Origin: an uncultured Collinsella sp.
Lineage (GTDB): Bacteria > Actinomycetota > Coriobacteriia > Coriobacteriales > Coriobacteriaceae
DNA length: 51,354 bases
Assembly (NCBI GenBank): GCA_934654585.1
Contig: CAKUGF010000014.1
Location: forward strand, 1 to 51,354
Direction of reading: 5' to 3'
The stretch's first letter is position 1, and each line of letters opens with the position of its first letter. Below are positions 21,010 through 29,302 of this stretch, piece after piece. The position numbers were made by a program, and so were the translations under genes. A model generated the notes under the pieces. That model was not told the DNA's origin, did no database searches, and saw only the letters and a list, made by a program, of their open reading frames with translations.

Positions 21010-23658
21010 CTAGCAGACGGCGTAATCCTGAGGCTCGCGGCCGTAGTAGGCGTCCAGGTAGAGCTCCTTGATTTCGCTCATGAGCGGGTAGCGCGGGTTA
21101 GCGCCGGTGCACTGGTCGTTGAATGCCTGCTCGGTCATCTCGTCGAGGGTGTCGAGGAAGTACTGCTCGTCTACACCGTAGTCGGCGATGGTCTTCTTGA
21201 CGCCGATGAAGTCCTTGAGCTCCTCAAGCTTCGTGATGAAGTTCTCGAAGGTCTCCTTGTCGTCCTTGCCCTCGATGCCGCAGTACTTGGCCATCTCGGC
21301 GTAGTTGTGCAGCGCGTTGGGGTACGGATACTGGGAGAAGGTACCCATCTTGACGGGGGCCTCGGCGGCGTTGTAGCGCATGACGCGGGTCAAGATGACA
21401 GCGTTGGCGATGCCGTGGGGCAGGTGATGGAAAGCGCCGAGCTTGTGGGCCATGGAGTGGTTGAGGCCCAGGAAGGCGTTGGCGAAGGCCATACCGGCCA
21501 TGCAGGAGGCGTTGTGCATCTCCTCGCGGGCGTGCGGGTCCTTGGCGCCGTTCTCGAAGCTGGAGGGCAGGTTCTCAAAGACGAGCTTGGCAGCGCGCTC
21601 GGAGAGGCCCTTGGTGTAGTCGGAAGCCATGATGGAGACGTAGGACTCGATGGCGTGGGTCATGACGTCGATGCCGGAGGCAGCGGTCAGGCCGCGCGGG
21701 GCGGTCATGCAGTTGTCGGCGTCGACGATAGCCATGTTGGGGAGCAGCGCGTAGTCGGCGAGCGGCCACTTGATGCCGGTCTCCTTGTCGGTGATGATGG
21801 CGAACGGCGTGCACTCGGAGCCGGTACCCGAGGAGGTCGGGACGGCGACGAAGTAGGCCTTCTTGCCCATCTCGGGGAAGGTGAAGATACGCTTGCGGAT
21901 GTCCATGAAGTCCATGGCCATGTCCTCAAACTTGCACTCGGGGTGCTCGTACATCATCCACATGATCTTGCCGGCGTCCATGGCGGAGCCACCGCCGACG
22001 GCGATGATGACGTCCGGCTCAAAGAGGGCCATCTGCTTGGCGCCGCGACGTGCGCACTGCAGCGAGGGATCGGGCTCGACGTCGTAGAAGCAGTCGTGGG
22101 CGATGCCCATCTCGTCGAGCTTGGCCTCGATGGCGCGGGTGTTGCCATTCTTGAAGAGGAACTGGTCGGTGACGATGAAGGCGCGCTTCTTGCCCATGAC
22201 GGTACCGAGCTCGTCGAGGGCGACGGGCGTGGAACCCTTCTTGAAGTAGACCTTCTCGGGAGCGCGGAACCACAGCATGTTCTCACGGCGCTCGGCCACA
22301 GTCTTAACGTTGATCAAGTGCTTCACCCCAACGTTCTCGGAGACGGAGTTGCCGCCCCAGGAGCCGCAGCCCAGGGTCAGAGACGGCTTCATGCCAAAGT
22401 TGTACAGGTCACCGATGCCGCCGTGCGAGGACGGGGTGTTGATGACGATACGGCAGGCCTTCATGACGTGCTCGAACAGGCTGATCTTCTCGGCCTGGGC
22501 GGGGTGCACGTAGAGAGAGGCGGTGTGGCCCGGGCCACCGGCGAGCACCAGGTGCTCGGCCTTGTCGACGGCCTCCTGGAAGTCCTTGGCGTGGTACATG
22601 GCCAGGACCGGGGAGAGCTTCTCGTGGGAGAACTCCTCCTTGGCGGGGTCGGTGGAGGTGACCTCGGCGATCAGGATCTTGGTCTTGGCGGGAACCTCGA
22701 TGCCGGCGAGCTCGGCGATCTTGGCGGCGGCCATGCCGGGGATGCGGTGGTCGAGAGCGCCGTTCTTGAACATGGCGGCACGCAGGGCCTCCATCTCGGC
22801 ACCCTGCTTGACGAAGTAGCAGCCGCGCTTCTGGAACTCGGCCTTAACCTGGTCATAGATGGTGTCGATGACGGTCACGGACTGCTCGGAAGCGCAGATC
22901 ATGCCGTTGTCGAAGGTCTTGGAGTGGATGATGGAGTTGACGGCGAGCAGCACGTCGGCGGTGTCGTCGATGATGACCGGGGTGTTACCGGCGCCGACGC
23001 CCAGGGCGGGCTTGCCCGAGGAGTAAGCGGCCTTGACCATGCCCGGGCCACCGGTGGCGAGGATGATGTCGACGTCGCGCATGACCATGTTGGTCAGCTC
23101 GATGGAGGGGACATCGACCCAGCCGATGATGCCCTCGGGGGCGCCGGCCTTGACGGCGGCGTCAAGCACGAGCTTGGCGGCGGCGATTGTGCACTTGGCG
23201 GCAGCCGGGTGCGGGGAGATGATGATGCCGTTGCGGGTCTTCAGGCTGATCAGCGTCTTGAAGATCGCGGTGGAGGTGGGGTTGGTCGTCGGGATGACGG
23301 CGCCCACGATACCGATGGGCTCGGCGATCTTGGTGATGCCGTAGGCCTCGTCGCGCTCCAGGACACCACAGGTCTTGGTGTTCTTGTAAGCGTTGTAGAT
23401 GTACTCTGCGGCGTAGTGGTTCTTGATGACCTTGTCCTCAAGAACGCCGCGGCCGGTCTCCTCGATGGCCATCTTCGCCAACGGGATACGAGCCTTGTTG
23501 GCGGCCATGGCGGCCTCGTAGAAGATCTTGTCGACCTGCTCCTGCGTGTACGTAGCAAAAAGCGCCTGGGCCTCTCGCATCTGAGCGAGCTTAGCCTCAA
23601 GCGCCTCTACGTTGTCCACAATTGCGGGAGTAGTGTTTTCCGGTGACTTTTTCACCAT
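21010..23658 (-). CDS. adhE: Bifunctional acetaldehyde-CoA / alcohol dehydrogenase
   Basis: This 882-residue fermentative enzyme reduces acetyl-CoA to acetaldehyde and then ethanol, regenerating NAD+; it typically forms spirosome filaments. The N-terminal aldehyde dehydrogenase half contains the catalytic Cys255 in NGMICASEQS and the IPTTNPTST and GVGAGNTPVII segments. The C-terminal iron-dependent alcohol dehydrogenase half has VGGGSAMDAGK, PTSSGTGSECTPFA, and metal ligands around IDVMTHAIESYVS (~668) and LNHSMAHKLGAFHHLPHG (~736). AAGGAGACACAA precedes the ATG. The leader has an extended -10 promoter and two tandem palindromes that look like a repressor or activator site. Full length, intact. 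Confidence 0.97.
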   Translation of the reverse strand: MVKKSPENTTPAIVDNVEALEAKLAQMREAQALFATYTQEQVDKIFYEAAMAANKARIPLAKMAIEETGRGVLEDKVIKNHYAAEYIYNAYKNTKTCGVLERDEAYGITKIAEPIGIVGAVIPTTNPTSTAIFKTLISLKTRNGIIISPHPAAAKCTIAAAKLVLDAAVKAGAPEGIIGWVDVPSIELTNMVMRDVDIILATGGPGMVKAAYSSGKPALGVGAGNTPVIIDDTADVLLAVNSIIHSKTFDNGMICASEQSVTVIDTIYDQVKAEFQKRGCYFVKQGAEMEALRAAMFKNGALDHRIPGMAAAKIAELAGIEVPAKTKILIAEVTSTDPAKEEFSHEKLSPVLAMYHAKDFQEAVDKAEHLVLAGGPGHTASLYVHPAQAEKISLFEHVMKACRIVINTPSSHGGIGDLYNFGMKPSLTLGCGSWGGNSVSENVGVKHLINVKTVAERRENMLWFRAPEKVYFKKGSTPVALDELGTVMGKKRAFIVTDQFLFKNGNTRAIEAKLDEMGIAHDCFYDVEPDPSLQCARRGAKQMALFEPDVIIAVGGGSAMDAGKIMWMMYEHPECKFEDMAMDFMDIRKRIFTFPEMGKKAYFVAVPTSSGTGSECTPFAIITDKETGIKWPLADYALLPNMAIVDADNCMTAPRGLTAASGIDVMTHAIESYVSIMASDYTKGLSERAAKLVFENLPSSFENGAKDPHAREEMHNASCMAGMAFANAFLGLNHSMAHKLGAFHHLPHGIANAVILTRVMRYNAAEAPVKMGTFSQYPYPNALHNYAEMAKYCGIEGKDDKETFENFITKLEELKDFIGVKKTIADYGVDEQYFLDTLDEMTEQAFNDQCTGANPRYPLMSEIKELYLDAYYGREPQDYAVC

Positions 23659-23698
23659 TTGTGTCTCCTTGCGATCGGAGATTTACCCTACGCCTTGC

Positions 23699-23707
23699 AT
23701 GATAGCA
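23699..23707 (-). promoter_or_regulatory. Extended -10 promoter of adhE
   Basis: On the minus strand TGCTATCAT lies about 40 bases upstream of the start; no good -35 hexamer stands at 16-18 bases. Confidence 0.55.
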
Positions 23708-23750
23708 ATAAATAATTCGGTAAACGGTAAGATTCCCGTAAAAGGCACAC

Positions 23751-23780
23751 TAAAACGCTTCAACTAACTGAAACGTTTCA
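23751..23780 (-). promoter_or_regulatory. Tandem palindromic operator upstream of adhE
   Basis: TGAAACGTTTCA (23769-23780) is a perfect 12-bp palindrome, and TAAAACGCTTCA (23751-23762) is a degenerate copy, 18 bases centre to centre. A central CG inside such a palindrome is typical of LacI-family sites. They lie about 45 bases upstream of the adhE -10 box. The regulator is not in the window. Confidence 0.5.
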
Positions 23781-23822
23781 ACTAATAAACGCTGCCCGGA
23801 GCATTGGGGGACAGGTGCCGCT

Positions 23823-23871
23823 CATTGGGGACAGACTTACATGAGTGCTTTCACTCATTTGGGACAGACAT
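23823..23871 (+). repeat. Left 49-bp inverted repeat of the RAYT element
   Basis: It contains two TTGGG-n-ACAGAC words in direct orientation and, between them, a perfect 7-bp hairpin ATGAGTG-CTTT-CACTCAT. It is 46/49 identical to the reverse complement of 24816-24864. Confidence 0.85.
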
Positions 23872-23973
23872 CGATCTGGCATTTTTTCGTTCTGGGTCTG
23901 TTATTGCCATTCATTGGATATAAATTGGTTGCAGGCTCAGCATTTTGCGTTCTTTCTCTCCTTTTAGGCGTTG

Positions 23974-23991
23974 CCTGTACAGCCTGTACAG
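23974..23991 (+). repeat. Tandem CCTGTACAG x2 before the transposase
   Basis: Two exact 9-bp copies lie end to end, each containing the palindrome CTGTACAG, directly upstream of the transposase Shine-Dalgarno. This may be an operator or a translation-blocking structure. Confidence 0.7.
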
Positions 23992-24007
23992 TTTGAAAGG
24001 AGAGGCT

Positions 24008-24784
24008 ATGCCCCGATGCGCCCGCGCCGTTTCGCTCACCGGCTATTACCATGTCTATGACCGCGGCAATTCCAAACAGATTATTTTTGAAGATGACTCC
24101 GACCGCTATCGTTTTTTATCGGATATCTCGGACAGGTTCGCGTGCCATGAAGTGGCGGTGTTGGCTTGGTGCCTTATGGACAATCACTTCCATTTGATGG
24201 TTGATGATCCATTTGACAATCTTTCAAAGGCGATGCAGTGCGCATTGACGGCATATGCGAAGTATTTCAATAGGAAAACGGGAAGAACGGGACATCTGTT
24301 TGACAATCGCTATTCGCGGGTCGCGGTTGAGTCGGACACGCAGGCGGTGCAACTGCTCGACTATATTCATCTCAATCCCGTGAAAGGTGCGCTCGACTCG
24401 CTCGAGGCGTACCGCTGGTCAAGCTTCAAGGCATATCAGCTGGGCTACGATCCCTTTGACATCTGCGACGCGACCCCTATGCTCGATATTGTCGGAGGCT
24501 CCCGTTGCTATTGCGAGCATCTCGAGGAAGTTGCCGGGCGCATCTTGTCGGTGGAAGTTCTTCCACGCCGACGGATTCCAGATGAGGAGGCCCTTTCCGT
24601 TGCGCGTGAAGTCCTGCCGAGCATAGATCCTGCACTGCTCAAGGCCCTGCCGCGCTCCGAACGCGATGCCTGTTTGCTGAGGCTCAGGCGGGCGCATCTC
24701 ACGGTCAAGCAGATTGCCCGTATCACCGGTATCGGCGCTACAAGCGTGACCAAGGCCACTGCAGGCTGGAAGGAGGCTGCGTGA
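24008..24784 (+). CDS. REP-associated tyrosine transposase (Y1/IS200-like)
   Basis: This 258-residue protein belongs to the Y1 HUH single-strand transposases, RAYT branch. YHVYDRGNSKQIIF, then CLMDNHFHLMVDD with the HxH metal pair His60/His62, TGRTGHLFDNRYSRV and LLDYIHLNPVKGAL are the family blocks; Tyr119 is the likely nucleophile. WSSFKAYQLG and a C-terminal helix-turn-helix (LTVKQIARITGIGATSVTKAT) follow. GAAAGGAGAGG precedes the ATG. No frameshift is seen, so the gene may be active. RAYTs usually move short flanking palindromic repeats, which fits the repeats around it. Confidence 0.9.
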   Translation: MPRCARAVSLTGYYHVYDRGNSKQIIFEDDSDRYRFLSDISDRFACHEVAVLAWCLMDNHFHLMVDDPFDNLSKAMQCALTAYAKYFNRKTGRTGHLFDNRYSRVAVESDTQAVQLLDYIHLNPVKGALDSLEAYRWSSFKAYQLGYDPFDICDATPMLDIVGGSRCYCEHLEEVAGRILSVEVLPRRRIPDEEALSVAREVLPSIDPALLKALPRSERDACLLRLRRAHLTVKQIARITGIGATSVTKATAGWKEAA

Positions 24785-24791
24785 GGCAGGG

Positions 24792-24810
24792 GTGAGGACC
24801 GCTTCCTCAC
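24792..24810 (+). repeat. Hairpin just after the transposase gene
   Basis: GTGAGGA-CCGCT-TCCTCAC is a perfect 7-bp stem starting 7 bases past the stop. It has no U-tract and may belong to the transposon's 3' subterminal structure. Confidence 0.45.
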
Positions 24811-24815
24811 ACGTC

Positions 24816-24864
24816 ATGTCTGTCCCCAATGCGTGAAAACACTCATGTAAGTCTGTCCCCAATG
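24816..24864 (-). repeat. Right 49-bp inverted repeat of the RAYT element
   Basis: Reverse complement differs from the left copy at three positions. Its internal hairpin reads ATGAGTG-TTTT-CACGCAT, with one mismatch in the stem. Confidence 0.85.
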
Positions 24865-24871
24865 AATGCAA

Positions 24872-24902
24872 AAAGGCGCCCTCCGTAGGGGAGGACGCCT
24901 TT
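24872..24902 (-). terminator. rpmB terminator
   Basis: AAAGGCG-x-CCTCC pairs with GGAGG-x-CGCCTTT around a short loop. On the minus strand it ends in CGCCTTTTTG, correct for rpmB. Confidence 0.8.
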
Positions 24903-24970
24903 GGTAAGTTCTATGTGAACGCGAGGTCTTTGACCCGGAGAGTCCGAGGTACTTGTTGGTAAGACCTTAT

Positions 24971-25159
24971 TTAGGAGCGCGCAACCTTGCCGGATTTGAG
25001 GCAGGTGGAGCAAACGTTCATCTTGCGACGATGACCATCGACGACGACGTAGACGCGCTGGATGTTGGGGCGGAACTTACGGTTGGTGACGCGGTGAGAG
25101 TGGCTGATGGAGCGACCGGCAACGGGGTGCTTACCGCAAACTTCGCAAACTTTGGACAT
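24971..25159 (-). CDS. rpmB: 50S ribosomal protein L28
   Basis: This 62-residue protein is L28, with KVCEVCGKHPVAG, SHSHRVTNRKFRPNIQ and NVCSTCLKSGKV. Both CxxC pairs are kept, so this is the zinc-binding (C+) form. MSKVC is the family start and AAGGAGG lies 6 bases upstream, so the shorter reading is chosen over an open frame 16 codons longer. It is alone on the minus strand, with an extended -10 promoter behind it and a terminator after it; a transposon sits just beyond. Confidence 0.97.
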   Translation of the reverse strand: MSKVCEVCGKHPVAGRSISHSHRVTNRKFRPNIQRVYVVVDGHRRKMNVCSTCLKSGKVARS

Positions 25160-25213
25160 AACTGACCCTCCTTGGGCGACAAACGAACATGTCGCGTTAA
25201 CAAACAAGCCTGA

Positions 25214-25222
25214 ACTATAGCA
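25214..25222 (-). promoter_or_regulatory. Extended -10 promoter of rpmB
   Basis: TGCTATAGT on the minus strand, about 55 bases before the rpmB start, without a clear -35. Confidence 0.55.
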
Positions 25223-25436
25223 CAGAAGTCGCTCCCTGTGCGTAATCTACACAGAGATATTTCTCTTTTGGCGATAGTGCCCACGCCACGGCCCTGGACG
25301 TAGATCCGAATTGCGTGCAGCAGAGGGGATTATGCCAGCTCGCAACAAGGTTTTCAAGCGCGTCCCACAAATATATATAGGTTTATGGAGCGATTGGCAC
25401 CGTTTACGGATTGCCTTGTATTTAAGCTCGCAATTG
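25223..25436. other. Intergenic stretch between divergent rpmB and pyr operon
   Basis: No coding frame or RNA gene is recognisable in these bases. An AT-rich TATATATAG (25372-25380), preceded by TTTTCA at 25351, might be the -10 region of a pyr promoter about 240 bases ahead of pyrR, but both hexamers are poor matches. Confidence 0.4.
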
Positions 25437-25474
25437 AGCCCGAGGTTGGCTACACTATCCCTTGACCATTAAAG

Positions 25475-25489
25475 GGGTACGAGATACCC
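25475..25489 (+). promoter_or_regulatory. Small hairpin competing with the pyr antiterminator
   Basis: GGGTA-CGAGA-TACCC forms a 5-bp stem whose 3' arm is also the 5' arm of the larger stem at 25482-25538. That is the arrangement expected of an anti-antiterminator, though the usual PyrR loop consensus is not obvious in it. Confidence 0.4.
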
Positions 25490-25538
25490 ACATGGAATTA
25501 CATAGCTGCCAATCGAGCAGCCTTTCCTGTGGGTGTCT
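25482..25538 (+). promoter_or_regulatory. pyr antiterminator
   Basis: AGATACCCACA (25482-25492) pairs perfectly with TGTGGGTGTCT (25528-25538), with an inner GCTGC/GCAGC stem. Its 3' arm overlaps the 5' arm of the terminator at 25532, so the two structures exclude each other. Confidence 0.6.
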
Positions 25539-25599
25539 GGTCCGCTTTGAGCGGTCGGGCATCTATTTTTTTGACTGTGTCAGCAGTCAAGACATGTGA
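25492..25599 (+). CDS. Possible pyr leader peptide (35 aa)
   Basis: An ATG frame of 35 codons runs through the antiterminator and the terminator and stops 13 bases before pyrR. The terminator U-run is read as Tyr-Phe-Phe-Asp. AAAGGGG lies upstream with a long (14-base) spacing. In E. coli pyrBI a leader peptide is translated across a U-rich attenuator, so this could be meaningful, but chance is also possible. No homologue is recognised. Confidence 0.3.
   Translation: MELHSCQSSSLSCGCLVRFERSGIYFFDCVSSQDM
25532..25572 (+). terminator. pyr operon attenuator
   Basis: GGTGTCTGGTC (25532-25542) pairs along 11 positions, several G-U in RNA, with GGTCGGGCATC (25553-25563), capped by GCT/AGC and followed by seven T residues, all before pyrR. 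Premature termination here would control the operon. Confidence 0.7.
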
Positions 25600-26196
<597 letters not shown>

Positions 26197-26200
26197 TACC

Positions 26201-27145
26201 GTGGCGTTCAACCATAAGCACCTGATCGACATTACCGAGTACTCCGAAGAGGACATTAAGCTCATCCTCGAGACCGCCAAGGCGTTCTCCGAGGTCAACG
26301 AGCGTGCCATCAAGAAGGTCCCCACGCTCAAGGGCAAGACCATCGTTAACATGTTCAACGAGCCCTCGACGCGTACCCGCAGCTCCTTCGAGCTCGCCGA
26401 GAAGCGTCTTTCGGCCGACAGCCTCAACTTCGGCGGCTCCTCGACCTCCACGGTCAAGGGCGAGAGCCTCGTCGATACCGTCGAGACCCTCAACGCCTAC
26501 AAGATCGACTGCATCGTCGTGCGCGACAAGCACGCCGGCGCTCCCTACATCGTCACGCAGAACTCGCCCGCGAGCGTCATCTGCGCCGGCGACGGTAAGC
26601 ACAACCACCCCACGCAGGCCCTGCTGGACCTGTACACCATCTGGGAGCATAAGGGTGACTTCCACGGTCTGAAGGTCGCCGTCGTCGGCGATATCGCCCA
26701 CTCCCGCGTCTGCGGCTCGCTGATTCCCGCCCTTAAGATCATGGGCTGCGAGACTTACGCCGTCGCCCCCGGCACGCTGCTGCCGCCGGCACCCGATGTC
26801 CTGGGCTGCGATCATGTGACGAGCGACCTCGATTCCGTCCTGCCCGAGCTGGACGTTGTCTATATGCTGCGCGTGCAGCAGGAGCGCCTCGAGGGTGCCC
26901 CGTTCCCGACCATTCGCGAGTACCACAAGCTCTTCGGCCTGACCAAGGACCGCGAGAAGCTCATGAAGCCCGACGCGATCATCTGCCACCCGGGCCCCAT
27001 CAACCGCGGCGTCGAGTTCGACTCCTATATGGCCGACCACCCGCAACGCTCCGTCATCCTGGAGCAGGTCTACGCCGGTATCTGCGTGCGTATGGCTATC
27101 CTGTATCTGCTGCTTGGAGGTGCCGATAATGGCCTTGCTTCTTAA
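26201..27145 (+). CDS. pyrB: Aspartate carbamoyltransferase catalytic chain
   Basis: This 314-residue enzyme joins carbamoyl phosphate and aspartate, the committed step of pyrimidine synthesis. FNEPSTRTRSSFELA (52-66) binds carbamoyl phosphate; HPTQALLDLYTI, VGDIAHSRVCGS and CHPGPINRGVEF are further ATCase blocks. GTG 26201 is preferred to GTG 26189 because GGGAGGTGAG lies 8-10 bases before it, while the earlier codon would overlap that site. No pyrI regulatory gene is present, so a simple catalytic trimer is expected. The end overlaps pyrC by 17 bases. Confidence 0.96.
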   Translation: MAFNHKHLIDITEYSEEDIKLILETAKAFSEVNERAIKKVPTLKGKTIVNMFNEPSTRTRSSFELAEKRLSADSLNFGGSSTSTVKGESLVDTVETLNAYKIDCIVVRDKHAGAPYIVTQNSPASVICAGDGKHNHPTQALLDLYTIWEHKGDFHGLKVAVVGDIAHSRVCGSLIPALKIMGCETYAVAPGTLLPPAPDVLGCDHVTSDLDSVLPELDVVYMLRVQQERLEGAPFPTIREYHKLFGLTKDREKLMKPDAIICHPGPINRGVEFDSYMADHPQRSVILEQVYAGICVRMAILYLLLGGADNGLAS

Positions 27146-28418
27146 GAATGCCCACGTCGTCGACCCGTCCGTCGAGCTTGACGGTGTCGTTGACGTCCTG
27201 ATCGACGGCGACAAGATCGCCGAGGTCGGCGAGAATCTCGCCGCCGAGGGAGCCGAGGTCCGCGACCTTTCCGGCAAGTACCTCGTCCCCGGCCTGGTGG
27301 ACATGCACGTCCATCTGCGTGAGCCCGGCTATGAGGTCAAAGAGGACATCGAGAGCGGTACCCGCGCTGCTGCCAAGGGCGGCTTTACCGGTGTGTGCGC
27401 CATGCCCAACACCGACCCCGTCACCGACAACGGCACCGTCGTGGAGTTCGTCAAGTCCCGCGCTGCCGAGGTCGGCCACTGCCGCGTCTATCCTTCGGGC
27501 GCCATGACCCGCGGTCTTAAGGGCGAGGCCATGTCCGAGATGGGCGATATGGTCGCCCGCGGTGCCGTCGCCTTTACCGATGACGGTCGCGGCGTGCAGG
27601 GCGCGGGCATGCTCCGTCGCTGCATGGACTACGGCAAGATGTTCGGCAAGGTCTTCATGAGCCATTGCCAGGACGAGGACCTGGTCGGTCATGGCCAGAT
27701 CAACGAGGGCAAGGTCTCGACTCGTCTGGCCCTCGAGGGCTGGCCGGCGGCAGGCGAGGAGCTTCAGATCGCCCGCGACATCGAGATCGCCAAGCTGACC
27801 GGTGCCAAGCTGCACATCCAGCACATCTCCACGGCCCACGGCCTGGAGCTCGTTCGTGCCGGTAAGGCCGCTGGCGTTCAGGTCACCTGCGAGGCTACCC
27901 CGCACCACATGTTCCTGACCGAGAACGACCTGGACGAGACCTACAACACCTCGCTCAAGGTCAACCCGCCGCTGCGTACCGACGAGGACGCCGAGGCTAT
28001 CCGCCAGGGCGTCATCGACGGCACCGTCGACGCTATCGTCACCGACCACGCTCCCCACACCCCGTGGGAGAAGGCCCGCGAGTTCGAGCTTGCGCCCTTT
28101 GGCATGATCGGCCTCGAGACCTCGCTGGCACTCGTGCTCACCGAGCTGGTCAATACCGGCAAGATGAGCATGGGCCGCATGGTCGAGCTCATGGCCATCA
28201 AGCCGCGTGAGATCCTGGGCCTTGACCAGGTCCAGGTCAAGGCGGGCTCCGTCGCTGACCTGACCGTGTTCGATCCCACCGTCACCTGGACGGTCGGCGA
28301 GGACGGCTACGAGTCGCGCGCCGAGAACTCCGGTTTTGCCGGCCGCACGCTCACCGGCCGTGCCACCGATGTGTTTGTCGGCGGCAAGCAGACGCTTGCC
28401 GACGGCTGCATCTGCTAG
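27129..28418 (+). CDS. pyrC: Dihydroorotase
   Basis: This 429-residue zinc amidohydrolase closes carbamoyl-aspartate to dihydroorotate (class I type). GLVDMHVHLREPG carries metal ligands His60 and His62; MSHCQD, IQHISTAH and VTDHAPH hold the remaining ligands and the catalytic Asp. GGAGGTG (27118-27124 region) lies before the ATG, inside the end of pyrB. The downstream gap to pyrK is 92 bases, the largest in the operon, with no terminator-like hairpin. Confidence 0.96.
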   Translation: MALLLKNAHVVDPSVELDGVVDVLIDGDKIAEVGENLAAEGAEVRDLSGKYLVPGLVDMHVHLREPGYEVKEDIESGTRAAAKGGFTGVCAMPNTDPVTDNGTVVEFVKSRAAEVGHCRVYPSGAMTRGLKGEAMSEMGDMVARGAVAFTDDGRGVQGAGMLRRCMDYGKMFGKVFMSHCQDEDLVGHGQINEGKVSTRLALEGWPAAGEELQIARDIEIAKLTGAKLHIQHISTAHGLELVRAGKAAGVQVTCEATPHHMFLTENDLDETYNTSLKVNPPLRTDEDAEAIRQGVIDGTVDAIVTDHAPHTPWEKAREFELAPFGMIGLETSLALVLTELVNTGKMSMGRMVELMAIKPREILGLDQVQVKAGSVADLTVFDPTVTWTVGEDGYESRAENSGFAGRTLTGRATDVFVGGKQTLADGCIC

Positions 28419-28510
28419 CATAGCCTTATCGCTTTTGTGCGCGGCGCCCTTGCGGTGCCGCGCTTTCTGTTCGTTTGGTCCATGCAATCGCATGGGGGAT
28501 TGGAGCGTCT

Positions 28511-29302
28511 ATGCCCACACCTTCCACTGCACGCATGCACGACTTCGAGGTCGTCTCGAACCAGGAGATCGCCGACGGCATCTTCTCGCTCGTTATCTCG
28601 GCCCCCAAGCTTGCAAGTGCGCTCAAGCCCGGTCAGTTCGTGAATATCGCCGTGCCCGGCGATGCGTCCTCGCTGCTTCGCGTGCCCCTGAGCTTCTATC
28701 GCGCCGACGCCGAGGCCGGCACCGTCGAGCTGTGGTACGCCGTCGTGGGCGACGATACCCGTCGTCTGTCGCAGATGGCCCCTGGCTCCACCTCCAACCT
28801 GCTGGGCCCTGGCGGTCGCGGCTGGCTCGTTCCCGAGGGCACCAGGAAGGCGCTGCTCGTTGCCGGCGGCATCGGCGTTCCGCCCGTGCTCTGCCTGGCC
28901 GGTATGCTTGCCGAGCAGGGCGTGGACGTCGACGTGTGCTTGGGCTTTGGTACCGCGTCCAAGGCCGTGGGCGTCGATGAGTTCCGCGCGCTGGGCGCCA
29001 CGGTCAACGTGTGCACCGACGACGGCACGCTGGGCACGCACGGTTTCTGCACCGATCCTGCCGCCGAGCTGCTTGACGAGGGCGGTTACGACTACGTCGC
29101 CAGCTGCGGTCCCGCCGTCATGATGAAGAAGGTCGCCGTCGCTGCCGCCGAGGCCGGCGCGTATTGCGAGGTGTCGCTCGAGCGCATGATGAGCTGCGGC
29201 TTTGGCGCCTGCAACACCTGCAACGTCGAGACGGTCGACGGTATGAAGGGCGCCTGCATGTGCGGCCCCGTGTTTGATGCTTCCAAGGTGGTGGTCTTCT
29301 AG
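28511..29302 (+). CDS. pyrK: Dihydroorotate dehydrogenase electron-transfer subunit
   Basis: This 263-residue iron-sulfur flavoprotein passes electrons from dihydroorotate oxidation by PyrD to NAD+. It has the ferredoxin-reductase-type FAD site RVPLSFYR (57-64), the NAD-binding GGIGVPPVLCLA (119-130), and a [2Fe-2S] C-terminus with Cys229, Cys234, Cys237 and Cys249 or Cys251. The ATG follows a purine-rich GGGGGATTGGAG; an open frame of 12 more codons upstream lacks such a site. TAG of pyrK overlaps GTG of pyrD (TAGTG), so subunit synthesis is coupled. Confidence 0.94.
   Translation: MPTPSTARMHDFEVVSNQEIADGIFSLVISAPKLASALKPGQFVNIAVPGDASSLLRVPLSFYRADAEAGTVELWYAVVGDDTRRLSQMAPGSTSNLLGPGGRGWLVPEGTRKALLVAGGIGVPPVLCLAGMLAEQGVDVDVCLGFGTASKAVGVDEFRALGATVNVCTDDGTLGTHGFCTDPAAELLDEGGYDYVASCGPAVMMKKVAVAAAEAGAYCEVSLERMMSCGFGACNTCNVETVDGMKGACMCGPVFDASKVVVF

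Larger units (their letters stand above)
23802..24864 (+). mobile_element. IS200-like / RAYT transposon with 49-bp inverted ends
   Basis: A single transposase gene is bounded by a 49-bp inverted repeat, left 23823-23871 and right 24816-24864, with 46/49 matching bases. Each repeat starts and ends with a TTGGGGACAG-type word and holds an internal ATGAGTG/CACTCAT hairpin. An extra partial copy with one more G (23802-23814) precedes the left end. The element sits between adhE and the rpmB terminator. True ends and target site are not certain; the right end lies 7 bases from the terminator stem. Confidence 0.7.

Noticed and set aside
21001..23646. An 881-codon open frame antisense to adhE
   Set aside because: The adhE reading on the minus strand has all catalytic residues; the opposite frame is repetitive Val/Leu/Gly/Asp sequence without domains.
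25372..25380. TATATATAG as the pyr operon promoter
   Set aside because: The hexamers match poorly, and the distance to pyrR is long; mentioned only as a possibility.
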